DNA of 52,684 bases, from the NCBI GenBank assembly GCA_023663085.1, contig JAMPIB010000021.1, positions 1 through 52,684 of the forward strand. Reading direction: 5' to 3'. Position 1 is the stretch's first letter. Each line of letters starts with the position of its first letter. The notes beneath the pieces are model-generated. The model had not been told where the DNA came from. It was given only the letters and a program-made list of their open reading frames with translations, and searched no databases. The DNA is from Ruminococcus sp. Lineage in GTDB: Bacteria; Bacillota; Clostridia; Lachnospirales; Lachnospiraceae. This document shows positions 26,557 to 36,345 of the stretch, in pieces. The position numbers and the translations under genes were made by a program.

Positions 26557-27582
26557 TTATTTGATTACATGGATCCAGCCTTCGGGCGCTTCGATGCGTC
26601 CCATCTGGATGCCGGTCAGCGTATCGTAGAGTTTTCTGGTAACAGGCCCCATCTCATTCATGCCGCTTGCAAACACGATTTCTTTCCCGTGATCGACCAC
26701 TTTGCCGACAGGGGAAATAACCGCCGCCGTACCGCACAGGCCGCACTCTGCGAAATCTTTTACCTCTTCCAGGGCAACCGGTCTTTCCTCTACTTCCAGT
26801 CCCAGATAATCTTTGGCTACGGTCATCAAAGAACGGCGTGTGATAGAAGGCAGGATGCTGTCGGACTTGGGCGTTACGACTTTATTGTCTTTTGTAACAA
26901 ACAGGAAATTCGCGCCGCCTGTTTCTTCTACATACGTTCTTGTCGCCGCGTCAAGATACATATTCTCATCGTATCCTTCTTCATGCGCGCTCACAATGGC
27001 ATGAAGGCTCATCGCATAGTTGAGTCCCGCTTTGATATGTCCCGTTCCATGCGGCGCCGCACGGTCGAAATCGCTGACTTTGATAGTAAGCGGTTTTGCG
27101 CCGCCTTTAAAGTAAGGCCCTACAGGAGTCGTAAAAACTCTGAACTGATACTCATCCGCAGGTTTTACACCGATCACGGATGAACTGCCGAACATATAAG
27201 GGCGGATATATAAGGTTGCCCCGGAACCGTAGGGCGGTACATAAGCCTCGTTGGCCGCCACTGTCTGTGTGACCGCCTCTATGAAACGCTCTTCCGGAAA
27301 TACAGGCATTTCCAGTCTCTTACAGGAATCCGACATACGTCTGGCATTTAAGTCCGGACGGAAGGTAACGATACGACCATCCTCTGTCGTATAGGCTTTC
27401 ATCCCTTCAAAACAGGTCTGCGCATACTGGAAGACGCCCGCACATTCATTGATGGTGATAGACGCATCCGCAATAAGCGCCCCCTCATCCCATGCGCCGT
27501 TTTTATAATCCGACACATACCTCTTATCCGTCTCATGATAGCCAAATCCGAGATTTGCCCAATCTATATTTTTCTTTTCCAT
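26557..27582 (-). CDS. ilvE: Branched-chain amino acid aminotransferase
   Basis: 341 aa, a fold-type IV PLP enzyme that interconverts Val, Leu and Ile with their keto acids. The PLP lysine is K184 in GTGHIKAGLNYA. QTCFEGMKAY and the ETGGANFLFV segment are conserved. It has a strong promoter of its own and heads the run with the PHP and PrsA-like genes. No T-box or leucine-type attenuator was seen in the short leader. Confidence 0.95.
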   Translation of the reverse strand: MEKKNIDWANLGFGYHETDKRYVSDYKNGAWDEGALIADASITINECAGVFQYAQTCFEGMKAYTTEDGRIVTFRPDLNARRMSDSCKRLEMPVFPEERFIEAVTQTVAANEAYVPPYGSGATLYIRPYMFGSSSVIGVKPADEYQFRVFTTPVGPYFKGGAKPLTIKVSDFDRAAPHGTGHIKAGLNYAMSLHAIVSAHEEGYDENMYLDAATRTYVEETGGANFLFVTKDNKVVTPKSDSILPSITRRSLMTVAKDYLGLEVEERPVALEEVKDFAECGLCGTAAVISPVGKVVDHGKEIVFASGMNEMGPVTRKLYDTLTGIQMGRIEAPEGWIHVIK

Positions 27583-27654
27583 GTTTTCCTATTCTCCTTC
27601 CTCATTCCGTAAACAACGCCTTACGCCGCACAATAAATATGAAATTCTTCTCAC

Positions 27655-27682
27655 ATTATAAACTTTTACCACAAAAAGTCAA
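27655..27682 (-). promoter_or_regulatory. Promoter of ilvE
   Basis: On the minus strand, -35 TTGACT (27682-27677), a 16-nt spacer and -10 TATAAT (27660-27655). It abuts the stop codon of the histidine kinase gene, so no terminator separates the two units. Confidence 0.75.
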
Positions 27683-27684
27683 TA

Positions 27685-29682
27685 CTACAGAGCGGAGGCC
27701 ACGATATCCATAGCCACATCATAGGCAAAATCATTGACTGCCTTCTCACACATCCGCAGTAATTTAGCGTTCTCCTCCGATAAGGTGAACTGTTTCAGTT
27801 CTTCCAGACACTGTGCGATACCCTCGCTATCAAAGTCATCCAGATATTGATTCAGCTGATGCAGTTTCTGTTTCCACTCTTCCTGTGAAAGCGCGCCTTT
27901 TTCCTGCGGCTTCTCTTCCGGCTCCTCTTTTATGGAAACATGGGATGTCAGATATCTGTCCAGATTCTCGCCCAGCGTGTGCATCATGCTAAAAAGGATA
28001 GGCGAGCGCACCTCTACTTCTTCCAGGCTGCCGGCCTTGCTCTTTTTCTCCAGTTCAAAGGCTTCATCCGCCAGTTCGTCCGCTCCGATGTTACGTGCGT
28101 TTCCTTTCAGCGCATGCACGATGATAGCATATCCCGATACGTCCTCTTTACTCAGCATGATCTTTAACTGTTCTTCTTTTTCCAACAGTATCTCGCGGAA
28201 ATCCCGCAGAACCTTTTCATACAGAAAACGGCTCCCGCCCATGTATTTGAGTCCCTGCGCCGCGTTGATGCCCATATCAATAAGGCTTTCTTCGTTGATG
28301 GCCTGTAAACTCTCCGCCTCGGCCACGGGATCGCCTGTCTCTTCCGTCAGATAGACAAGTTCTTTGGGCAGATAAGTGATCAGCATCTCTTCCAGTTTCT
28401 CCGGTTCAATGGGTTTGGAGAGATAATCTTCAAATCCGGCGTCGAGATAAAACTCTTTTGCCCCGACGACCGCATTGGCCGTCAGCGCAATGACCGGAAT
28501 ATCTCTGGACGGATTCCCCTCCATAGCCCGGATAGCCTGCAGCGTCTGCACGCCATCCATAACAGGCATCATATGATCCATGCAGATTAAGTGATATTCT
28601 TTGCGCTTTAACATTTCCAGACACTCTTCACCGCTGGACGCCACGTCGATCTGCAATTTGGTCTTTCGCAGAAGATCCTGCGCTACCGCCAGATTCATGG
28701 CATTGTCATCCACGACAAGTATCTTGGCCAGCGGCGCAATGAATTTTTCTTTATAACTGATAGAGTTTCTGACACTCCTGTCATATTGTTCCTGAAAATC
28801 ACCCAGCGGTTCCCGGTTGACGATCTTTTGCGGAATTTCAAAAGAAAAGACAGAACCTTTGCCAAACTCGCTCTCTACTTCCAGTATACCGCCCATCATC
28901 CTGACAAGATGATTCGTGATCGCCAGTCCGAGGCCGCTCCCTTCTTCGGTACGGCTCGCCTCCATATCCAGTCTGTTAAAAGTTTCAAATATCCTGGCGA
29001 TATCTTTCTTTTTCACGCCGACTCCGGTGTCTTCCACCGCAACCTTTAGAATGATCCTGTCTTCTATATCCTCTTTCCAGGAAAGATGCAGCGTCACCGT
29101 GCCGGATTTCGTATATTTAACGGCATTGGATAAAAGATTGCCGATGATCTGACGCAGATGGATCTCATCTCCCGATAATTTATAAGGAACATCCGAGGCG
29201 ATATCGAGCGCCAGACGCAGCTTCTTTTTCCGCAGCGGGATAGAGATGCTGTTGATCAGATCGTTTAACAGCGAACTGATATCGTAAGTTCCCTCCATAA
29301 TCTCCATTTTGCCGGACTGGATTTTGGAGAAATCCAGGATATCGCTGACAAGGGAGATTAAAATATCGCCCGCCTGCTTGATATCCAGCGCGTATCCTCT
29401 GATCGTCTCATCCTGACTCTCCCGCAGAATTAATTCGTTAAGCCCCATAATGGTATTGATGGGTGTCCTGATCTCGTGGGACATATTAGAAAGAAAAAGA
29501 TCCCTGGCCCGCGTCGCTTTCCTGGCGTCCAGCATGGCGTTTTCCAGTTCTATATTCTTTTTTTCCAGTTCATCCTTCGCAAGCAGTAAAGAAACCGCCT
29601 GCTTCTCTAATTTAGAAGTAAATCCGCTCTTTTTCTCCTGCTCTTTTTCTTCCTGTCCCTGATTATTTTTCTGACTGCTCAT
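27685..29682 (-). CDS. Sensorless hybrid histidine kinase (HisKA-HATPase-REC-Hpt)
   Basis: 665 aa from the ATG at 29682, chosen because GGGAGG lies 11 nt upstream and inside the longer reading. Domains in order are: a short Gln/Lys/Glu-rich start and coiled coil (1-60); HisKA with H69 in NMSHEIRTP; HATPase with NLLSNAVKY, DTGVGV and GSGLGLAI (to ~285); a receiver with D369 in CMDHMMPVMDG; and an Hpt domain with H523 in VHALKGNAR. It has no signal peptide, transmembrane segment or PAS domain, so the input must be cytosolic or come through a partner. It overlaps dfrA by 20 bp and is therefore probably co-translated with folate genes, an unusual pairing. Confidence 0.9.
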   Translation of the reverse strand: MSSQKNNQGQEEKEQEKKSGFTSKLEKQAVSLLLAKDELEKKNIELENAMLDARKATRARDLFLSNMSHEIRTPINTIMGLNELILRESQDETIRGYALDIKQAGDILISLVSDILDFSKIQSGKMEIMEGTYDISSLLNDLINSISIPLRKKKLRLALDIASDVPYKLSGDEIHLRQIIGNLLSNAVKYTKSGTVTLHLSWKEDIEDRIILKVAVEDTGVGVKKKDIARIFETFNRLDMEASRTEEGSGLGLAITNHLVRMMGGILEVESEFGKGSVFSFEIPQKIVNREPLGDFQEQYDRSVRNSISYKEKFIAPLAKILVVDDNAMNLAVAQDLLRKTKLQIDVASSGEECLEMLKRKEYHLICMDHMMPVMDGVQTLQAIRAMEGNPSRDIPVIALTANAVVGAKEFYLDAGFEDYLSKPIEPEKLEEMLITYLPKELVYLTEETGDPVAEAESLQAINEESLIDMGINAAQGLKYMGGSRFLYEKVLRDFREILLEKEEQLKIMLSKEDVSGYAIIVHALKGNARNIGADELADEAFELEKKSKAGSLEEVEVRSPILFSMMHTLGENLDRYLTSHVSIKEEPEEKPQEKGALSQEEWKQKLHQLNQYLDDFDSEGIAQCLEELKQFTLSEENAKLLRMCEKAVNDFAYDVAMDIVASAL

Positions 29683-30193
29683 GCGCTGCGATACCTCCCT
29701 TCTTACTTTTCCGTTCATACTTCACAAAGCGGTAAGCGATATCAAAATAGGTCTGTTCTTCGCTGTCCGCTGTGATCTCCCATTCTTCCATCTGATCCAG
29801 ATCGGGAAAATAGGCGTCCGCTTCATAGCCATGCTCGATCTTCGTCACATGCGCCACATCACAATACGGCAGCATCATACGATAAACACTCTCCCCGCCG
29901 ATGATATAGATATCCTCATCTTTGTACTGACGCAGTTTCTCTAACAGTTCTTCTTTGCTGTGTGCGATGATGGCGTCTTTGACCTTATAATGCGGATTCG
30001 ATGAAAGGATGATATTCGTCCGGCCGCTAAGAGGCAGTCCCTGCGGAAAAGTCTCCAACGTCTTTCTGCCTAAAACAACGACTTTTCCCATAGTTTCCTG
30101 CCTGAACATCTTATGATCGTTAGGGATACGCACAAGAAGCCCCCCCTTAGAACCGATCGCCCAGTTACTGTCTACCGCAACAATTAAATTCAT
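29663..30193 (-). CDS. dfrA: Dihydrofolate reductase
   Basis: 176 aa. It reduces dihydrofolate with NADPH, regenerating tetrahydrofolate used up by thymidylate synthase. The sequence starts MNLIVAVDSNWAIG; GKVVVLGRKTLETFP and the YIIGGESVY segment of the NADPH site are intact. The family's acidic active-site residue is Asp in RIPNDHKMF. It follows thyA by 89 bp and its end overlaps the histidine kinase start. The symbol follows chromosomal usage; folA would be equivalent. Confidence 0.93.
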   Translation of the reverse strand: MNLIVAVDSNWAIGSKGGLLVRIPNDHKMFRQETMGKVVVLGRKTLETFPQGLPLSGRTNIILSSNPHYKVKDAIIAHSKEELLEKLRQYKDEDIYIIGGESVYRMMLPYCDVAHVTKIEHGYEADAYFPDLDQMEEWEITADSEEQTYFDIAYRFVKYERKSKKGGIAAHEQSEK

Positions 30194-30282
30194 CTTATCT
30201 GTCCCTTCCTTATCTATTTTCTCCCCCTCGACCTGCGAATCTACAGACCGGATACTGCTATGACATGCGGCTTACCTGTGCC

Positions 30283-31131
30283 TTATATCGCTACCGGTAT
30301 CTTTTCGATCTGCGGCCCGGTCACATAGTTATCCACCCGTACATCATTTCTGGTAAACTGATAAAAATCCCTGACATCCGGATTCAGACAGAATGTCGGC
30401 GCGTCATAAACAGGTCTTTCGATCAACTCCTTAATGATAGGGATATGCCTGTCGTAAATATGCGCGTCGGCGATCACATGCACAAGTTCTCCCGGCTGCA
30501 TATCGCATACCTGTGCGAGCATGTGGACGAGTACCGCATACTGCACCACATTCCAGTTATTGGCCGCCAGTACATCCTGCGAACGCTGATTTAAGACCGC
30601 ATTCAAAACGAGTTTCTCCCCGCCTTTTTTCTGTGTCACATTAAATGTCATACTGTAAGCGCAGGGATAGAGCCTCATCTCATGCAAGTCCTGATGCACA
30701 TAAAGATTCGTCATGATACGCCTGCTGAACGGATTGTTTTTCAGATCGTAGATCACCCTGTCCACCTGATCCATCATACCTTCTTTGTACTGGTGTTTTA
30801 CGCCCATCTGATATCCGTATGCCTTGCCGATAGAGCCTTCCTCATCCGCCCAGGCGTCCCATATATGACTGTGCAGATCGTGGATATTGTTGGACTTGGC
30901 CTGCCAGATCCAGAGCATTTCATCGGTCGCGCTCTTAAGTGCCGTCTTCCGCAGCGTGATGATAGGAAACTCTTTGGAAAGGTCGTATCTGTTGACAACG
31001 CCGAATTTTTTAATGGTATAAGCGGGCGTGCCGTCCTCCCAGTGCGGTCTGACCTTTTCTCCCTCCGTGCTTGTCCCGTTTTCTATGATATCTTTACACA
31101 TATTGATAAAAATATTATCCGCCAAACTCAT
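30283..31131 (-). CDS. thyA: Thymidylate synthase
   Basis: 282 aa. It methylates dUMP to dTMP using methylene-tetrahydrofolate. The nucleophile is C157 in YPCAYSMTF; the RRIMTNL and NQRSQDV segments for dUMP phosphate binding and the HIYDRH segment near the end are present. AAGGAG lies about 13 nt before the ATG. It lies 80 bp after the beta-CASP gene and 89 bp before dfrA, the classical thyA-dfrA pair. Confidence 0.95.
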   Translation of the reverse strand: MSLADNIFINMCKDIIENGTSTEGEKVRPHWEDGTPAYTIKKFGVVNRYDLSKEFPIITLRKTALKSATDEMLWIWQAKSNNIHDLHSHIWDAWADEEGSIGKAYGYQMGVKHQYKEGMMDQVDRVIYDLKNNPFSRRIMTNLYVHQDLHEMRLYPCAYSMTFNVTQKKGGEKLVLNAVLNQRSQDVLAANNWNVVQYAVLVHMLAQVCDMQPGELVHVIADAHIYDRHIPIIKELIERPVYDAPTFCLNPDVRDFYQFTRNDVRVDNYVTGPQIEKIPVAI

Positions 31132-31211
31132 TTTTGCTTTAGCACTCCTTTTTAATTTCCAGTTGTTTTTCTCCTCGCTGTATTTACTATGGTTCTGTCT
31201 CCGCCCAGCTT

Positions 31212-32810
31212 TTACTTATCATATTTATCGCAGAGCGCATTGATCTGATCGGCAAACCGCGCCAGATCTTTATTGGCGCTGCCTTCGTTCTTATAGATGA
31301 CCGCCACAAGACGCTGTCCGGCCGCCACGAGTCTTGCAAAGACATCCGAAATACCATGCGCTTTCTTCTTGATGACCACAGGTTCCGCTTCGTAAATAAA
31401 TCTATTTTCCAGCAGATCAAAACGTGTCCCGCTGTACGGCGCATACGCTTTGAGGCCGCGCTCAATCTTTAAGCACTCCGTAAAAAGTTTGCAGACGCTG
31501 TCTTCTCCGTGCACGACAAAGACTCTCTCCGGCTTTGTCTCAAACCCTTCTATCCAGCGCAGCAGTCCCGCTTTATCAGCATGTCCGCTCATGCCGACCA
31601 GTTTCGCGATCTTTGCGCGGATCTCGATTGTCTCACCGAAGAGTTTCACTTCATTAGCGCCCTCTACAATGGCCCTGCCCAGCGTCCCGTTGGCCTGATA
31701 CCCGACGAAAAGCACCGTACATTCCTGCCGCCAGAGATTATGTTTCAGATGATGTCTGATACGTCCGGCCTCGCACATACCGGAGGCGGAAATAATGACT
31801 TTCGGCGTATGCTCGAAATTGATGGCTCTGGATTCATCGCTGGTGATCGCCAGATGCAGTCCCGGAAAAGTCAGCGGATTAACACCTTTTCTTACAAGCG
31901 CCAGCGCCTCTTCGTCAAAGCAGTCCACACTGTTTCTCTGGAATATCCCGGTCGCCTCCACAGCTAAAGGACTATCGACATAGACTGGAAAATCTTCATG
32001 CCCTTTTACGAGCCTCTCTTCTTTGATCTGCCGTAAAAAATACAACATTTCCTGCGTTCTCCCTACTGCAAAAGAAGGGATGACGACATTGCCGCCCGCA
32101 TCGAAAGTCGATTGCAATATCTTTACCAGTTCTCCTACATAATCTATCTTCGTCTCACTATGATACCTGTCGCCGTAAGTTGACTCCATGATCACATAGT
32201 CAGCCTCTTTGGTGATCTCAGGGTCTTTGATGAGCGGCTGGTTCATATTGCCGATATCCCCGGAAAAAACAAGTTTCTTTGTAATCCCTGCTTCACTTGC
32301 CCAGACCTCGATACTGGACGAACCAAGCAGATGTCCAATATCCGTAAAACGTATCGTAACGCCCGGACATACTTCTATCTTTTTATCATAATCGCAGGGA
32401 ACCAGTCTTTTAATCAGACCGTCCGCGTCTTCCATCTTATAAAGAGGTTCCATCAGCGCGTTATCCGCAGTCCTTTTAGCCTTGCGGTTCTTCCATTCCG
32501 CCTCCTGCATCTGGATATGCGCACTGTCGCGCAGCATGATACTGCACAGATCCGCCGTCGCATCGGTCGCATAGACATTTCCCCGGAATCCTCTCGCATA
32601 TAAAAGCGGCAGCAGTCCTGAATGGTCGATATGCGCATGTGTTAAAAAAACATAATCGATCAGCGCAGCATCGACAGGCAGCGGACTGTTCTCAAATACA
32701 TGCAGCCCCTGTTCCATTCCGTAATCAACCAAAATATTCTTATCACCAACACGCAGATAATGGCAGCTCCCCGTCACCTCATGATCCGCTCCGATAAACA
32801 TTAGTTCCAT
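31212..32810 (-). CDS. Beta-CASP metallo-beta-lactamase fold ribonuclease-like protein
   Basis: 532 aa from the ATG at 32810, because AAAGGAGG lies 7 nt before it. The metal site is H58-x-H60-x-D62-H63 (THAHIDHSG), then GHLLGSSS, and GDIG. The beta-CASP part has STYGDR, FAVGRTQEML and SASGMCEAGRIRHH, with a late GMSGHADKAGL. This is the architecture of CPSF73/YpmQ-type RNA-processing nucleases that are widespread in anaerobes and archaea; the RNA target is not known. The C-terminal ~60 residues (SDVFARLVAAGQRL) look helical and family-specific. It heads the thyA-dfrA-kinase run. Confidence 0.88.
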   Translation of the reverse strand: MELMFIGADHEVTGSCHYLRVGDKNILVDYGMEQGLHVFENSPLPVDAALIDYVFLTHAHIDHSGLLPLLYARGFRGNVYATDATADLCSIMLRDSAHIQMQEAEWKNRKAKRTADNALMEPLYKMEDADGLIKRLVPCDYDKKIEVCPGVTIRFTDIGHLLGSSSIEVWASEAGITKKLVFSGDIGNMNQPLIKDPEITKEADYVIMESTYGDRYHSETKIDYVGELVKILQSTFDAGGNVVIPSFAVGRTQEMLYFLRQIKEERLVKGHEDFPVYVDSPLAVEATGIFQRNSVDCFDEEALALVRKGVNPLTFPGLHLAITSDESRAINFEHTPKVIISASGMCEAGRIRHHLKHNLWRQECTVLFVGYQANGTLGRAIVEGANEVKLFGETIEIRAKIAKLVGMSGHADKAGLLRWIEGFETKPERVFVVHGEDSVCKLFTECLKIERGLKAYAPYSGTRFDLLENRFIYEAEPVVIKKKAHGISDVFARLVAAGQRLVAVIYKNEGSANKDLARFADQINALCDKYDK

Positions 32811-32926
32811 ACACATACCTCCTTTACCATTATATAATAGCATTTTTCTAAATTGCCGTACAGTCAATTTACAAAGATTTACATATGATAAAGAAAAGAT
32901 AACAAAATACGACACGAGGTAGCACT

Positions 32927-33562
32927 ATGTTTTTTGCGATCATGCCTGTGCTGCTCTTTATGCTCGCCGTCTCTGTCGATTCTTTGAGCGCAGGATTTTC
33001 TTACGGCGCTTCCAGAGTCCGTATCCAGCCGCTTTCCGCTGTTTTTCTCGTATTTATCCCCGCTGTTTCCATTACCCTGATGACAAAGATCGGTACGCTG
33101 CTTTTTTCCTTTATTCCGGCTCACGTTTTTACGGTTCTTTCGTTTCTTCTGCTCTTTTTTCTCGCCTGTGAGAAGCTGTTAGAGAGCCTGATCCGCCATT
33201 TGGCCGAAAAATACCCGCACAACGTCGGCAACTGGGCATATAAGATCAAACAGGTCAACATTATCTTTACCATTTATTTTTCACCGGAAGATGCCAACAA
33301 ACAGGATGTCCAGGTCTTAAACGCCAAAGAAGCGCTGCTTTTAAGCCTTGCCCTGTCTTTGGACAGTATTTTAGCCAGTATGGCCTTTTCCTGTCAGGTA
33401 CCCTCCCTGCTTTTCTTTTTCCTGTTAGCGGTATTGTTTCACTTTCTGCTTTTTGCCGCCGGCTATCTGCTCGGTCTGTTCATATCCGGAAAATTTTCCT
33501 TTGACCTTTCCTGGCTCAGCGGACTGTTTCTTCTGTTGCTGGCGCTATGTACGCTCCTTTAG
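32927..33562 (+). CDS. ytaF: YtaF/MntP-like membrane protein
   Basis: 211 aa with six predicted membrane segments in two halves. Each half opens with a similar acidic-Ser motif (AVSVDSLSAGFSYG near residue 14 and ALSLDSILASMAFS near 142), as in the YtaF and MntP families. MntP exports Mn2+; YtaF of Bacillus is a sporulation-associated relative of unknown cargo. GAGGT precedes the ATG. The gene is divergent from the beta-CASP gene, and its last 47 bp overlap the end of the converging Ca2+-ATPase gene. Confidence 0.8.
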   Translation: MFFAIMPVLLFMLAVSVDSLSAGFSYGASRVRIQPLSAVFLVFIPAVSITLMTKIGTLLFSFIPAHVFTVLSFLLLFFLACEKLLESLIRHLAEKYPHNVGNWAYKIKQVNIIFTIYFSPEDANKQDVQVLNAKEALLLSLALSLDSILASMAFSCQVPSLLFFFLLAVLFHFLLFAAGYLLGLFISGKFSFDLSWLSGLFLLLLALCTLL

Positions 33563-36269
33563 TTTCTTTTTGTCCGGCGCCATAATAAACGGCCACCAGA
33601 AGTTCATGCACAATTACCGGTGTAAGCGAAAGCGCGAGCAGCTGCAGCCACTCCATCCATGCAAGCCGCATCGTGCCGAACAATACGATGAGCGGTTCGA
33701 TTTCCGTTACTGCAAACTGTAAAAGAAGACCGACCACAAGCGCCAGTATCATATACGGATTTTTCCGGTGATTCATGCGGAAAATGGAACGGTTTACATC
33801 CCGCATACCAACCGCATGAAAAAGCTGACTGATACCAAGTACTGTAAAAGCATGTGTCTGCGCTTTTAATAATACTGCTGAAATCCGATAGCTTTCTATG
33901 ATGTTATGTAAACTAACAGGCAGCTGTTCAGCCACTAACCTGTCATATGGCACTTTTAAAAAAGCCGCCAGACTCACCCCGCCAATTACAAAGCCATAGC
34001 AGAGCACGCACAAGAGTCCTCCTTTGGCAAAAAGCGACTCGCCCTTCCTTCTGGGCGGCTCTTTCATCAGCAGATCCGTCTCGTTATCATCCACTCCCAG
34101 TGCCAGCGCGGGCAATGAATCCGTGATCAGATTGATCCAGAGGATAAAGCTCGCCTTTAAAGGACTCGGAAATCCGGCAATGATCGTAACAAGCATTGTC
34201 ATGATCTCCCCCAGATTAGAGGAAAGCAGGAACAACACGGATTTTCTGATATTTTCATAGATACCACGGCCCTCTTTGATAGCCAGATGTATAGTGGCAA
34301 AATTATCGTCCATCAGTACAAAATCCGCGGCGTTTCTGGCGACGTCCGTCCCATTTTTACCCATGGCGATACCGATATCCGCCGCCTGTAAGGATGGCGC
34401 GTCATTGACGCCATCTCCCGTCATGGCCACTGTCTTATCCAGTTTTTTAAAGCCCTCTACAATCTTCACTTTATGCTCCGGCGTCACTCTGGCAAAAACT
34501 TTAAGTGTCGATAATTTTTTCAGAAAAACATGCTCCTCCATACCGTCCAATTCCCTGCCGGAGATGCATTGTGAAGACTTTGAGGCAATCCCCAGTTCTT
34601 TGGCTATGGAAAAAGCCGTATTCTGATGATCGCCCGTGATCATGACCGTTTCCACGCCGGCCTTCTTAAATTCCCCCACCGCTTCTACAGCTTCCGGCCT
34701 GACCGGATCCTGCATACTGACAAGCCCCAGAAAGACCATATCTTCTTCACTCATACCGCCCTCCGGATCCATAGCCAGAGCCAGCACTCTTCTGCCTTCA
34801 TTCATCAACTGTTCCAAGACATTATTTAAGGATGTCCTGTCATTTTCACCTAGCTTACATTTGCGTCCGTTCTGATAATAATAAGCGCAGCGCTCCAGAA
34901 TCTTCTCCGCCGCTCCTTTTGAATAAGCAATCAGACGGCTGTCGGAGTCCTGTCCGATCTGATGCAGCGTCGTCATCATCTTTCTTTCGGAATCAAAACC
35001 GTTTTCTTTTTTTCTTGCAAAACGCCTTCTGAAGGCGTCTATATCCAGACCACATTTCTGCGCCATGTGGACAAGCGCCATTTCCGTAGGGTCGCCCAAG
35101 TCCCCCTCTGCCGAAGATGCGCCATCGTTACATAAAATACAGCCTAAGAGAAAATGAGCTTTAGCGCTCCTATGCCAGCCGTTTTCCGCCAGTATCTGAT
35201 CCGTAAAAAAAAGCGGTATCTTCTCTTCTTCTATCATCCTGCCGTCAATATAACATTCCGTTACCGTCATTTTATTCTGTGTCAGAGTACCTGTCTTGTC
35301 TGAACAGACAACATCCACCGCTCCAAGTGTCTCCACGGAGGAGAGTTTTCTCACTATTGTTCTGGCCCGCACCATGCGCGATACGCTTAGGGCTAAGACA
35401 ATCGTTACGATGGCAGGAAGCCCTTCCGGTACAGCCGCAACTGTCAAAGACACGGATGTCAATAACATCTCGCCGACATTCCGCTTCTGCATGACCGCAA
35501 TAAAAAAAAGCAGGGCGCAGATAGAAACGGCCAGAATACTGAGCACCTTACCGAGTTCTCCCAGTTTGATCTGTAACGGCGTCAGTTTCTCTCCGGTCTC
35601 ATGCAGCATACCTGCTATATGGCCGATTTTGGTATCCATACCAATATCTGTTACGATACCTTTCCCCCTTCCCCTTGTTACATAGGTAGACATATATGCC
35701 ATATTTTCACAACTGTTGTCTCCCTGTCCGGCCTCTATATGATCTGCATTCTTCTCTACCGGCACAGACTCTCCTGTTAGGGCAGACTCTTCAATCTGGA
35801 TTCCCTGAGTTTCAAGCAGGCGAAGATCCGCCGGAACCATATTCCCGGCTTCTAAAAGTACGATATCGCCCGTGACCAGCTCTTCGGCAGATATTTTTAT
35901 ACTTTTTCCTTCCCGGATGACGACCGCCTGCGGACAGGATATTTTTTTCAGCGCTTCTACCGCTTTGCCGGCTTTTCCCTCCTGAATGACACCGATCACC
36001 GCATTGAGGACTACCACCGTAACAATAATTGCCGCGTCTCCGACCTCCCCGAGTAAAATAGAGATTGCCATAGCCGCGATCAGGATCAGAATGAGCGGAT
36101 CGTTCAACTGCCCCAATATCATCTGCCCGATACTCTTTGTCTCCTGCTCCTTTAAACGATTCGCTCCCTGCTTTGCTCTTCTTGCGAAAACCTCCCGCCT
36201 GTCCAATCCCTTCCCGCTGTCGGACTGCAACAGTCTGACCGTCTCCGCCGCCGTTTTCATTTCATACAT
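33516..36269 (-). CDS. P-type (P2A) calcium-transporting ATPase
   Basis: 917 aa. The phosphorylated Asp is D324 in CSDKTGTLT. The actuator motif TGES is at 165-168, PEGL in M4 at 281-284 provides Ca2+ ligands, and GDGVNDAPSL closes the P-domain. The N-terminal cation-ATPase domain and ten membrane segments are visible. It should pump Ca2+ (or Mn2+) out of the cytoplasm. GGAGG is 8 nt before the ATG. The gene follows the GreA-family gene by 76 bp, and its 3' end runs 47 bp into the converging ytaF. Confidence 0.93.
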   Translation of the reverse strand: MYEMKTAAETVRLLQSDSGKGLDRREVFARRAKQGANRLKEQETKSIGQMILGQLNDPLILILIAAMAISILLGEVGDAAIIVTVVVLNAVIGVIQEGKAGKAVEALKKISCPQAVVIREGKSIKISAEELVTGDIVLLEAGNMVPADLRLLETQGIQIEESALTGESVPVEKNADHIEAGQGDNSCENMAYMSTYVTRGRGKGIVTDIGMDTKIGHIAGMLHETGEKLTPLQIKLGELGKVLSILAVSICALLFFIAVMQKRNVGEMLLTSVSLTVAAVPEGLPAIVTIVLALSVSRMVRARTIVRKLSSVETLGAVDVVCSDKTGTLTQNKMTVTECYIDGRMIEEEKIPLFFTDQILAENGWHRSAKAHFLLGCILCNDGASSAEGDLGDPTEMALVHMAQKCGLDIDAFRRRFARKKENGFDSERKMMTTLHQIGQDSDSRLIAYSKGAAEKILERCAYYYQNGRKCKLGENDRTSLNNVLEQLMNEGRRVLALAMDPEGGMSEEDMVFLGLVSMQDPVRPEAVEAVGEFKKAGVETVMITGDHQNTAFSIAKELGIASKSSQCISGRELDGMEEHVFLKKLSTLKVFARVTPEHKVKIVEGFKKLDKTVAMTGDGVNDAPSLQAADIGIAMGKNGTDVARNAADFVLMDDNFATIHLAIKEGRGIYENIRKSVLFLLSSNLGEIMTMLVTIIAGFPSPLKASFILWINLITDSLPALALGVDDNETDLLMKEPPRRKGESLFAKGGLLCVLCYGFVIGGVSLAAFLKVPYDRLVAEQLPVSLHNIIESYRISAVLLKAQTHAFTVLGISQLFHAVGMRDVNRSIFRMNHRKNPYMILALVVGLLLQFAVTEIEPLIVLFGTMRLAWMEWLQLLALSLTPVIVHELLVAVYYGAGQKETKGAYIAPATEETVR

Positions 36270-36345
36270 AACCTTTTCCTCCCAAGCCTCAACTCTTCAC
36301 AATATATTATGCTTGTTCCAAAAAAGTTATGCCGCCTTCGGAAAC

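Noticed and set aside
27583-27684. T-box or leucine attenuator before ilvE
   Set aside because: The leader is under 80 nt and has neither a T-box sequence nor a terminator stem.
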